Notes under the pieces: generated by a model
Told to the model about the DNA's origin: nothing
Database searches by the model: none
What the model saw: only the letters and a program-made list of their open reading frames with translations
Shown: one piece after another, positions 15,014-22,145 of the stretch
Layout: each line of letters begins with the position of its first letter
Numbering within the stretch: the stretch's first letter is position 1
Translations under genes and position numbers: made by a program
Assembly (NCBI GenBank): GCA_035622995.1
Contig: DASPUI010000092.1
Span: 1-28,285 of the forward strand
Length of the DNA stretch: 28,285 nucleotides
DNA from: DASPUI01 sp035622995
GTDB lineage: Bacteria; Verrucomicrobiota; Verrucomicrobiia; Chthoniobacterales; UBA10450
Direction of reading: 5' to 3'

Positions 15014-15808
15014 ATGACTCGCTTTTTCAGCGCGGTCGGCAGCGTATTACTCGACTTTTTCCGATACCTCGGCGAGGTCGTCCTGCTCGCCGTTGATACG
15101 TTCCGGTCCATTTTCAGCCATAAACTCCGCTGGAAATTATTTCTTAACCAAGTTGTCGAAGTTGGCTTGCTCTCGCAATTGGTCGTGGTCATCACCGGCG
15201 GCTTTACCGGCGCTGTTTTCTCGGCCCAAACGTATTTTCAATTTAACAAACTGGGAATGGGCTCGGCCGTTGGCGCGGTTGTCTCGGTCGCAATTTGCCG
15301 CGAGCTCGGCCCGGTCTTGACCGCGTTGATGGTGGCGGGCCGGGTCGGCGCCGCCATGTCGGCGGAGATCGGAACAATGAAAGTGACGGAGCAAATCGAC
15401 GCGTTGCGCGCTCTCGCTGTTTATCCAACCGACTACCTGGTCGTGCCTCGTGCTCTGGCAATGATGATCTCGATGCCGTTACTCGTGGCTGAGTGCATCG
15501 CCGTCGGCATCGGGACCGGATACCTGGTGGCGATCTTCCTGCTCGAGGTCAATGGTACTTATTATATGGCGAACATGGTGCGCTGGACCCGCAACCGCGA
15601 CATCATCATGGGCTTGTCCAAGGCATTTTGTTTTGGCTTGCTGATCGTTTTCATCAGCTGTCACAAAGGGCTGACCGCGCGTGAGGGAGCAGTTGGCGTT
15701 GGCCGCGCAACCACCGAGGCGGTGGTGAACGCTTCGCTCGCTGTTTTGATCTCGAATTTTTTCCTGACCATGGCCTTGAACATCATCTACCCAGCCGGCT
15801 ATCAATAA
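15014..15808 (+). CDS. mlaE: MlaE-family phospholipid transport permease
   Basis: Inner-membrane permease of the Mla/MCE ABC transporter that moves phospholipids between the outer and inner membranes. About 264 residues with an amphipathic N-terminus, then VVVITGGFTGAVFSAQTYFQ. The family signature region AICRELGPVLTALMVAGRVGA and SAEIGTMKVTEQIDALRAL comes next, and three more hydrophobic segments toward the C-terminus end in FFLTMALNIIYPAG. This is the standard MlaE/YrbE plan and length. ATG at 15014 is preferred; GTG at 15011 is possible and no ribosome site is clear. The stop codon abuts the mlaF ATG with no gap. Confidence 0.94.
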   Translation: MTRFFSAVGSVLLDFFRYLGEVVLLAVDTFRSIFSHKLRWKLFLNQVVEVGLLSQLVVVITGGFTGAVFSAQTYFQFNKLGMGSAVGAVVSVAICRELGPVLTALMVAGRVGAAMSAEIGTMKVTEQIDALRALAVYPTDYLVVPRALAMMISMPLLVAECIAVGIGTGYLVAIFLLEVNGTYYMANMVRWTRNRDIIMGLSKAFCFGLLIVFISCHKGLTAREGAVGVGRATTEAVVNASLAVLISNFFLTMALNIIYPAGYQ

Positions 15809-16546
15809 ATGATCTCGGTTCGCCGGCTGGTAAAAAGCATCGGAACGCAGGAAATCCTGCGCCATGTCGATTTGGACGTCGAGCCGGGCGAGACACTCGC
15901 GATCATCGGTCGCAGCGGCGGCGGAAAGAGTGTTCTGCTGAAACACTTGATCGGCCTGATGCGTCCGGATTCTGGGGAAGTGTTGATTGACGGCCAGAAC
16001 ATTATCGGAATGAGCGAGCGGGCGCTTGGCAAAATCCGAGAGAAAGTCGGCATTTTATTCCAGGGCAGTGCATTGTTCGACTCGATGACGGTCGAAGAGA
16101 ACATTGCATTTCCGTTGCGCGAAGCGGGTGAACGCGATCGGGAGAAGATTCGCGATAAAGTGCGCGAAATGCTCGAGGTGATGGAACTGGAAGGGCAGGA
16201 GGAAAAAATGCCGGTTGCCCTTAGCGGCGGAATGAAAAAGCGGGTAGGACTCGCGCGCGCGATTGTCCGCCGCCCGGCTTGTATCCTTTACGACGAGCCC
16301 ACTTCCGGACTCGATCCGGTGGTTTCGGATTCAATCAATCGTCTGATCCGGCGGTTGCAGAAACGCTATGGCGTAACCAGCATTGTCGTAACCCACGATA
16401 TGAAAAGCGCATTTGACGTGGCGAATCACATTGCCTATTTGCACGAAGGACGAATCTATTTTCGTGGGACGCCGACCGAGCTGCAGAACTCAAGCGATAC
16501 CCTGCTTCAGGATTTTTTAATCGGCCGGTCGGAGAATGGACGATGA
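15809..16546 (+). CDS. mlaF: MlaF-family ABC ATPase
   Basis: Cytosolic ATPase that powers MlaE. 245 residues with Walker A GRSGGGKS at 34-41, Q-loop GILFQGSALFDSMTVEENI, signature LSGGMKKRVGLARAI (the MKKR variant is typical of MlaF), Walker B CILYDEPTSGLDPVVSD and H-loop SIVVTHDMKSAFDVANH. The ATG directly follows the mlaE stop, so the two are translationally coupled. The substrate is inferred from the neighbouring mlaE and mlaD-like genes. Confidence 0.95.
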   Translation: MISVRRLVKSIGTQEILRHVDLDVEPGETLAIIGRSGGGKSVLLKHLIGLMRPDSGEVLIDGQNIIGMSERALGKIREKVGILFQGSALFDSMTVEENIAFPLREAGERDREKIRDKVREMLEVMELEGQEEKMPVALSGGMKKRVGLARAIVRRPACILYDEPTSGLDPVVSDSINRLIRRLQKRYGVTSIVVTHDMKSAFDVANHIAYLHEGRIYFRGTPTELQNSSDTLLQDFLIGRSENGR

Positions 16547-16580
16547 CGACGTTGTCGAGTGGATGTAATTTAAACTGGCG

Positions 16581-17465
16581 ATGAACCGCGGCGAGCGAGG
16601 ATTGGAATTCAAAGTTGGCGTTTTTGTTTTCGTCGGATTGGCGATGCTCGCGGCGCTGGTCGTGCAATTCGGCCGGTTAGGCGAAGGGTTTAAAACCTAC
16701 TATCCGATTACGGTTCGTTTTACCGATGCGAGTGGATTGTTGAAAGGGTCCGACGTTCTGCTCGCCGGGGCAAAAATCGGAAAAGTCGCGGGCGGACCGC
16801 ACATGGTGCGCCAGGGAAATGGCGTCGATGTGCCTTTAAAAATTTACGATTACATCAAGGTGCCGGACGGGACCAAGTTCAGCGTCGGCAGCTCTGGTTT
16901 GCTGGGGGACCGTTTCGTCAATGTGACGCTGCCTTCCGGGCAACCCAAGCAGTTCATTGCGCCACATGCGTATATTAGCGGCACGCGCGAGACCGGCATG
17001 GACGACCTGACGCGTGAAGGTGGCGCGCTAATTGGCGATTTGCGTGGCGCGGTCGCAAAGCTCGACAGTGCGGTTACTCGTCTGGATGAGGGCGCCTTGT
17101 CGCAAGCAAACGTCGATAATTTGAAGGCGAGCATGGCGAACTTGAATCAGGCAACCGGCGCGCTGGCTGAATCGTCCAAGAAATTGGACGGGGTAATCGA
17201 CAAAGCCGATGCGACAATGGATTCGGCGAAAAAGGCGGCTGACGATTTGCAGGGAACCATCCTTGAAGCGCGAAAGGTTTTTCAAACGGCCACCCAAGGG
17301 AAAGGATTGCTGGCCGCTCTGCTGACCGACAAGGAATTGGCTAACGACCTGCGCGCATTAATTGCCAACCTCCGAGCACACGGTGTGCTGTTCTACCGTG
17401 ATACGGGGGCGAAAACCGACATGAACCAGCAAAATAAACCGCCACGCCAAACCGGAACGCGCTGA
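16581..17465 (+). CDS. mlaD: MlaD/MCE-domain lipid transport protein
   Basis: 294 residues. One N-terminal membrane helix (VGVFVFVGLAMLAALVVQF, about 12-30) is followed by an MCE domain (YYPITVRFTDASGLLKGSDV, then LAGAKIGKV and SSGLLGDRFVNVTL) that forms the periplasmic hexameric ring binding MlaEF. After residue about 140 there is a long helical part with heptad-like Ala, Leu and Asp spacing (LIGDLRGAVAKLDSAVTRLD onward). This is much longer than the tail of E. coli MlaD (about 183 aa in total) and closer to longer MCE proteins that may span more of the periplasm. It starts 34 bases after mlaF; its TGA overlaps the next gene's ATG by one base. Confidence 0.92.
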   Translation: MNRGERGLEFKVGVFVFVGLAMLAALVVQFGRLGEGFKTYYPITVRFTDASGLLKGSDVLLAGAKIGKVAGGPHMVRQGNGVDVPLKIYDYIKVPDGTKFSVGSSGLLGDRFVNVTLPSGQPKQFIAPHAYISGTRETGMDDLTREGGALIGDLRGAVAKLDSAVTRLDEGALSQANVDNLKASMANLNQATGALAESSKKLDGVIDKADATMDSAKKAADDLQGTILEARKVFQTATQGKGLLAALLTDKELANDLRALIANLRAHGVLFYRDTGAKTDMNQQNKPPRQTGTR

Positions 17466-18487
17466 TGACGCCGCAACTCACGGTCAACCTGCTGCGCGTC
17501 CTCTTCGTAACATTTTCCGCTGCGATTGGCGCCAGTATTTCCTCGGCGACAATCGAAAATGCCTGGCCTGGCCTGGCCCTTGGAATTGTTTTCGGATTGG
17601 CGGTTGTCCTGATCGATCGACTTCTCAAAGGAGTCTCGTTGCGGCTTTTTTCTTCGGCGACTTTTGGATTACTTCTGGGGCTGGTCTTCGCCAATCTGCT
17701 CATGGCATCGGATGTCTTGCGTTACCAACCGGAAGCGACCCAATGGATGGTACGATTGATCGTTTACGCGATTTTCGGGTATCTCGGAATGATGCTCGCC
17801 ATGCGCAGCGGTCGCGACGAATTTTCCCTCATTATTCCGTATGTGCGGTTCGCCCGCGAAACCATGCAGCACGAGCCGTTGCTGCTCGATACCAACGTGA
17901 TCATCGATGGCCGAATAGGCGATCTTTGCCGGGCCGGATTTCTCAGTCGTTCCCTGATCGTTCCGCGATTTATTCTCGGCGAGTTGCAAACACTGGCCGA
18001 TGCGCACGATCCAGTGAAACGGGAGCGCGGGCGCCGCGGCTTGGAAATTTTGAACGACCTTCAGCGAGCGCGAGACATTGAATTAACGATTCATCAGACC
18101 AGTGACCACGATGTCGAACTTGAGGTCGACGCGAGATTGGTTCGCACGGCCAAGGTTTTAAAGGCAAGGCTGCTGACGAATGATCACGCGCTTTCGCAGG
18201 TCGCCCGATTGCAACAAATTCCGGTGCTCAACCTGGCCGACCTTGCCCGCGCATTGCGGCCGAGCGTGATGACGGGGGACGAACTCGATCTCAATCTCGT
18301 CAAGGAAGGACGCGAATCGCACCAGGCGGTTGGTTACCTGCCCGATGGAACGATGATTGTGGTGAATCACGCTCGACCCCACGTTGGCAAGATGATGAAA
18401 GTCGTCATCTCGAGCGCTCTTCAAACCTCCGGCGGCCGCCTGATTTTTGCCGAATTGAAGAATGGGTCGACTACTTCAATGTCGTAA
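17465..18487 (+). CDS. Membrane PIN-TRAM domain protein (YacL-like putative RNase)
   Basis: 340 residues. Four hydrophobic segments lie in the first 120 residues (for example LLRVLFVTFSAAIGASISS and WMVRLIVYAIFGYLGMMLAM). A PIN nuclease domain follows from about 138: LLLDTNVIIDGRIGDL with Asp142, then PRFILGELQTLAD, ARLVRTAKVLKARLLTNDH with acidic metal-ligand positions. A C-terminal TRAM RNA-binding domain (about 275-335) contains AVGYLPDGTMIVVNHAR. This is the Bacillus YacL layout, a putative membrane-tethered ribonuclease of unknown target. ATG overlaps the mlaD stop by one base, so it is coupled to the lipid-transport operon. Confidence 0.9.
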   Translation: MTPQLTVNLLRVLFVTFSAAIGASISSATIENAWPGLALGIVFGLAVVLIDRLLKGVSLRLFSSATFGLLLGLVFANLLMASDVLRYQPEATQWMVRLIVYAIFGYLGMMLAMRSGRDEFSLIIPYVRFARETMQHEPLLLDTNVIIDGRIGDLCRAGFLSRSLIVPRFILGELQTLADAHDPVKRERGRRGLEILNDLQRARDIELTIHQTSDHDVELEVDARLVRTAKVLKARLLTNDHALSQVARLQQIPVLNLADLARALRPSVMTGDELDLNLVKEGRESHQAVGYLPDGTMIVVNHARPHVGKMMKVVISSALQTSGGRLIFAELKNGSTTSMS

Positions 18488-18528
18488 AAAAGAAGCGATC
18501 AAGCTCGCAAAGTGAGTTCGTTAGGAAA

Positions 18529-19488
18529 TCAAAGCCCGACTGCGCTTCGGACGCGCTTCATGACCTGATCGGCGGCTTCATTGGCGCGTTTGGCGCCGCG
18601 CACCAGCACCTGGTCGATGTACGACTTATCGCGGAGAATTTCGTCGCGGCGTTTTCGCATCGGCGCGAAATACTCCCATAATTTTTCGAACAACTGCTTT
18701 TTGAAATCGCCGTAACCGCTGCCGCCTTTTTGAAACCGCTCTCGCATGTTCGCGACCTCGTCCTTCGAAGCAATGAGCGAGTAGAGCTGAACGATGGTCG
18801 ATTTTGACGGATTTTTCGGCGCTTCGACCGGGGTAGAATCGGTCACGATGCTCATGACCCGTTTTCGCGTTTCTTTTTCGTCGCCAAAAATCTCAATCGT
18901 GTTGCCGTAGCTTTTGCTCATTTTCTGTCCGTCAACGCCGGGGACGACCTCCGTTGCTGCCTGGATCCGCGGCTCGGGCAATTTGAAAACATCTCCGTAA
19001 GTCTCGTTAATCTTCGCGGCCAGATCGCGCGTAATCTCGATATGCTGTTTTTGATCTTTGCCAACTGGAACGACATCGCTGTTGTAGATCAAAATGTCGG
19101 CCGCCATCAGTACCGGGTAATTAAACAAGCCAACCGTCGGCGCGAGTCCGCGTGCCAGTTTGTCTTTGTAGGAATGTGCCCGCTCCAGTAACCCCATCGG
19201 GGCGGCGGTCGAAAGAATCCAAGCCAATTCGGTCACCTCCGGGACATCCGATTGTCGAAAAAGCGCGGCGCGGTCGGGATCGAGCCCGCATGCCAAAAAG
19301 TCCAGCGCCACACGGTGGGAATTCGCGCGCAGCGTTTTCGGATCACGGACGCTGGTGAGTGCGTGCAAATCGGCGATGAAGTAAAAGGTTTCGCCTTCCT
19401 CTTGCAGTGCGATCGCCTGGCGCATCATTCCGAAATAATTTCCGATGTGCAACACACCAGTTGGTTGAATGCCGGAAAGAATGCGCAT
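18529..19488 (-). CDS. trpS: Tryptophanyl-tRNA synthetase
   Basis: Class Ic aminoacyl-tRNA synthetase that charges tRNA-Trp. 319 residues with SGIQPTGVLHIGNYFG (HIGN at 14-17), TAAPMGLLERAHSYKDK, PVLMAADILIYNSDVVPVGK, DQKQHIEITRDLA, and the mobile KMSKS loop (QKMSKSYGN, first Lys about 189). The C-terminal helical anticodon domain is present and the gene is full length. No good Shine-Dalgarno precedes the ATG. It is convergent with the PIN-TRAM gene and divergent from the UDP-glucuronate decarboxylase gene across 148 bases. I see no T-box leader. Confidence 0.97.
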   Translation of the reverse strand: MRILSGIQPTGVLHIGNYFGMMRQAIALQEEGETFYFIADLHALTSVRDPKTLRANSHRVALDFLACGLDPDRAALFRQSDVPEVTELAWILSTAAPMGLLERAHSYKDKLARGLAPTVGLFNYPVLMAADILIYNSDVVPVGKDQKQHIEITRDLAAKINETYGDVFKLPEPRIQAATEVVPGVDGQKMSKSYGNTIEIFGDEKETRKRVMSIVTDSTPVEAPKNPSKSTIVQLYSLIASKDEVANMRERFQKGGSGYGDFKKQLFEKLWEYFAPMRKRRDEILRDKSYIDQVLVRGAKRANEAADQVMKRVRSAVGL

Positions 19489-19636
19489 GGAAACTTCGAT
19501 TGGTGGAATTGCCGGAAAGAATCAACCGAATTTGATCTGAGGCAATTTTTCTCTTTCCCAATGGAATTCGTCATTCCACCCTTTGGCTGACTTCCTGCTG
19601 GCAAACCTTCGTCCGAACCATTAGATAAGTCGCGCT

Positions 19637-20596
19637 ATGCCCGGAAGAAACTCGCATCCTGTTTCCGTTGTGACCGGCGGCGCGGGCTTTTTAGGATCGC
19701 ATTTGGTCGATCGATTGCTGGCGGAAGGCCATCAAGTAATCGGGATCGACAATTTGATCACCGGTAATCTCGCCAACATTGGTCATCTTGCCGGTAACGA
19801 AAACTTTCGCTTCATCAAACACAACGTTTCCAATTTCATTTTTCTGCCGGAAGAAAAAATCGATTACGTTTTCCATTTCGCTTCGCCCGCGAGTCCAATC
19901 GATTATCTCGAACTGCCGATTCCGACATTAAAAGTGGGTGCGCTCGGCACGCACAACACGCTCGGATTAGCGAAGGACAAGGGCGCATCGTTCATTCTCG
20001 CATCCACATCCGAGTGTTACGGCGACCCCTTGGTGCATCCGCAAAAGGAAGATTACTGGGGAAACGTCAATCCGATCGGTCCGCGCGGCGTTTACGATGA
20101 AGCGAAGCGTTTTGCCGAAGCGATGACAATGGCCTATCACCGCTATCACAAAGTGGACACGAAAATTGTCCGCATCTTCAACACGTACGGTCCGCGAATG
20201 CGATTGCGTGACGGCCGCGTGGTGCCGGCATTTATCGGCCAGGCACTCAACGGGCAACCGCTCACGATTTTCGGCGATGGATCGCAGACTCGCTCGTTTT
20301 GTTACGTGTCGGATTTGATCGATGGAATCTTCAAGCTGGCGATGAATGACTTTCACGAGCCGATCAATATCGGCAACCCGCGCGAAATGACGATCAAGCA
20401 ATTCGCCGATGAGATTATCCGAATCACCGGGACGAAATCGACCATCGAGTACAGGCCGCTGCCGGTGGACGATCCGAAAGTGCGACAGCCCGATATCTCC
20501 CGCGCAAAAAAAATTCTCGGTTGGGAACCGCGGGTCAGTTTCGAGGAGGGAATTAAAAAAACGATCGATTACTTTCGCGAATCGTTGAAACATTGA
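19637..20596 (+). CDS. UDP-glucuronate decarboxylase / NAD-dependent sugar-nucleotide epimerase family
   Basis: An extended short-chain dehydrogenase. TGGAGFLGSHLVDRLLAEG (about 13-31) is the NAD-binding Rossmann motif, and FHFASPASPIDYLELPI and ASTSECYGDP contain the active Ser region. GVYDEAKRFAEA has catalytic Tyr153 and Lys157, and IVRIFNTYGPRM follows. The HFASPASP and VYDEAKR variants are characteristic of UDP-xylose synthase (UXS), which oxidises and decarboxylates UDP-glucuronate to UDP-xylose for cell-surface polysaccharide. A dTDP-glucose dehydratase or UDP-glucose epimerase is less likely. 319 residues is the normal length. The start has no clear ribosome site; TAGATA (19622-19627) lies shortly upstream. 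Confidence 0.9.
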   Translation: MPGRNSHPVSVVTGGAGFLGSHLVDRLLAEGHQVIGIDNLITGNLANIGHLAGNENFRFIKHNVSNFIFLPEEKIDYVFHFASPASPIDYLELPIPTLKVGALGTHNTLGLAKDKGASFILASTSECYGDPLVHPQKEDYWGNVNPIGPRGVYDEAKRFAEAMTMAYHRYHKVDTKIVRIFNTYGPRMRLRDGRVVPAFIGQALNGQPLTIFGDGSQTRSFCYVSDLIDGIFKLAMNDFHEPINIGNPREMTIKQFADEIIRITGTKSTIEYRPLPVDDPKVRQPDISRAKKILGWEPRVSFEEGIKKTIDYFRESLKH

Positions 20597-20646
20597 CCCA
20601 GGTCGCGGGTTCAACCTTTAAGAATACAGGAGTGAGGCGAGGTCCT

Positions 20647-21210
20647 ATGTCGTTCAATGGCAAAGATTTTACTGGCGCTAAGATGGATTCGGTTGTGAAT
20701 TGCGGCATGATCAAACGGATTGCGTCGATCATTTTGGGGATGGTGGGGCTTTGTCTTGTTGTTAACGCTCAGGTACCCGGCGAAACGTCGCCCCTGGCCT
20801 TTTATCGGCCGGAAGTTTTGAATTCCTTTGATAGTTCGATCTTGATGGACCAGCTCCCGATGCTCGCACTCCTCGACGGACACAATTTGCCTCTTTCAAC
20901 TCCGATGAGTCGAATGGGAAGGTCGCCCGTGAGTTTGTCGTCTGACACCTCGTTCAACTACGCTCAGGTGAGAGCTTCCAATGCCCCCGGGATTGACCCG
21001 AAGGATTCCAAGGAAATGCAGCCGCTGCGCGGAGATCCGCTTTATTATAGTGGCGAAGTCGGCGTCTTCTACGGTCATCAAAGCGGTAAGTTTGGGGGCG
21101 ACGATTATGGAAGTTACTTCCAAGGCACTGTCGGAAACGACAAGCTGCAAATCTCAGTCGGCGGTTCGTTCGACCAGTGGAACGGGCATGTCCCGCACTG
21201 GGTCCACTGA
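20647..21210 (+). CDS. Secreted protein of unknown family
   Basis: 187 residues from ATG 20647, which has GAGGCGAGG a few bases upstream. ATG 20707 would give a more classical signal peptide (MIKRIASIILGMVGLCLVVN, then AQ), so the start is unsure. The mature protein has an N-terminal stretch mentioning promoter-like aliphatic residues (LMDQLPMLALLDGHNLPLS). A C-terminal Gly/aromatic beta-rich part follows (YYSGEVGVFYGHQSGKFGGD, then TVGNDKLQISVGGSFDQWNG), which looks like antiparallel strands from an outer-membrane or surface protein. The gene ends soon after a short beta motif, with only HVPHWVH behind it. I do not recognise the family with certainty. It is downstream of the UXS gene by 50 bases. 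Confidence 0.7.
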   Translation: MSFNGKDFTGAKMDSVVNCGMIKRIASIILGMVGLCLVVNAQVPGETSPLAFYRPEVLNSFDSSILMDQLPMLALLDGHNLPLSTPMSRMGRSPVSLSSDTSFNYAQVRASNAPGIDPKDSKEMQPLRGDPLYYSGEVGVFYGHQSGKFGGDDYGSYFQGTVGNDKLQISVGGSFDQWNGHVPHWVH

Positions 21211-21358
21211 CAAGCCGGACAATTCGGGCGAAACCATTTCTTCCGAGGGTATCGTTTGCCCAGTTTGCGGTGCCGCCGCGAGCCAGGAAAAATGCAAGAT
21301 CGTTTGCCGAAGCGACATTTGCCGCGGCCGGATTGTCCTGACCTGCTCAGAGTTTTAG
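21188..21358 (+). CDS. Small Cys-rich zinc-ribbon-like protein (56 aa)
   Basis: An ATG at 21188 overlaps the end of the preceding gene by 23 bases and opens a 56-residue frame. After a Ser/Thr/Asp-rich N-terminus comes a compact Cys module: CPVCGAAASQEKCKIVC at 24-40, then CRSDICRGRIVLTCSEF to the end. It holds six Cys residues (24, 27, 36, 40, 45, 53), the first two as a CPxCG knuckle typical of zinc ribbons. The regular Cys spacing and clean stop make chance unlikely. A start further downstream cannot be excluded. The function is unknown; proteins of this size and type often bind nucleic acid or protein partners. Confidence 0.55.
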   Translation: MSRTGSTDKPDNSGETISSEGIVCPVCGAAASQEKCKIVCRSDICRGRIVLTCSEF

Positions 21359-21374
21359 AATAGATATCGAAATC

Positions 21375-21392
21375 GACTGCTTAAAAGCAGTC
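21375..21392. terminator. Small perfect hairpin after the Cys-rich ORF
   Basis: GACTGCTT and AAGCAGTC flank AA (18-base palindrome), 16 bases after the Cys-rich ORF stop. There is no T-run, so it is at best a weak or factor-assisted terminator or mRNA end structure before the pilus-like operon. The rest of 21393-21551 shows no ORF or structure that I can support. Confidence 0.35.
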
Positions 21393-21551
21393 AGGACTTG
21401 CGCTCGCGAGAAAGTCGGTTCCGCTTTGAGGGTAGGTTGCGAGAGTCTTGATTCGCTTTTCCATTAATTTTCGGCGTTTCCGCTGGAACTACGGCTCTGG
21501 TTTGTGGAATCCTTTTAATCAACGTTAAGCCCGCTGCTTGGTTGCTAGGCC

Positions 21552-21557
21552 GATAAT
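21552..21557 (+). promoter_or_regulatory. Candidate -10 element of the pilus-like operon
   Basis: GATAAT matches five of six positions of the -10 consensus and lies six bases before the ATG at 21564, the same spacing as in front of mcsA. No convincing -35 element was found at the normal distance and no Shine-Dalgarno is present. Weak evidence on its own. Confidence 0.25.
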
Positions 21558-21563
21558 TTGATC

Positions 21564-22136
21564 ATGACGAAAATCACTCTTTGGTCAGGAATTTTGCTGT
21601 TTCTATTTGTCCGGCATGCACCGGCGCAAGCGCGCGTGCCAGATTTTCAAATCACAAAAGTCACCAAGAACTTGATTTCGACTCCTCAATTTACCTACTC
21701 AGGGGCGGAGCAATTCGTTTCGGATCAGCGCAATCGCTGGCTGGAAGTGGAAGTGGAATTTGCAGCGGCGCCGGATTGGACGGACGAACTGACGTTTAAA
21801 TACTACATCCTGTTCAACGGAAAATTGCTGACCGGGGAGGTGACCCACACTAACATCGCAGGCGGGCGAGGCAGTCATTCCGTCATGTATATCTCCCCGC
21901 GGACACTTGCACGTTTCGCAGACAACCGGCCGATTACAGCCAACATGTTTCAAAACATTGCGGTTCAAATTGTGCAGCAAGGGGCGGTGAAAGATGAGCT
22001 CAGCCTGACGCGTGCGCCGGCGCAATGGTTCACAACCATCCCGCAGATTACGGGATTTGTTTTGAACAAGAACGAGACCCCATTCGCGTCACTCTACTGG
22101 GATCGCTACGAGCAAATCAAGGCTCCCAGCCGCTGA
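21564..22136 (+). CDS. Exported Amuc_1102-like protein, first gene of pilus-like operon
   Basis: 190 residues from ATG 21564 (TTG 21558 is the longer option). A signal peptide (MTKITLWSGILLFLFVRHAP, cut after about AQA) is followed by a beta-rich domain: VPDFQITKVTKNLIST, RWLEVEVEFAAAPDWTDELT, FKYYILFNGKLLTGEVTHTN, then a Gly-rich turn and NIAVQIVQQGAVKDELSL. It contains no Cys or recognisable enzyme motif. Position directly before a PilM-PilN fusion and an Amuc_1100-like gene matches the Akkermansia Amuc_1102 gene; I base the name on that order plus general protein features, not on an alignment. Likely a periplasmic component. Ten bases separate it from the next gene. Confidence 0.7.
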   Translation: MTKITLWSGILLFLFVRHAPAQARVPDFQITKVTKNLISTPQFTYSGAEQFVSDQRNRWLEVEVEFAAAPDWTDELTFKYYILFNGKLLTGEVTHTNIAGGRGSHSVMYISPRTLARFADNRPITANMFQNIAVQIVQQGAVKDELSLTRAPAQWFTTIPQITGFVLNKNETPFASLYWDRYEQIKAPSR

Positions 22137-22145
22137 CTGGATTCA

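Noticed and set aside
19489..19636. T-box or other riboswitch before trpS
   Set aside because: No T-box sequence or terminator/antiterminator was seen; only an 8-base inverted repeat (GGTGGAAT/ATTCCACC) 63 bases apart.
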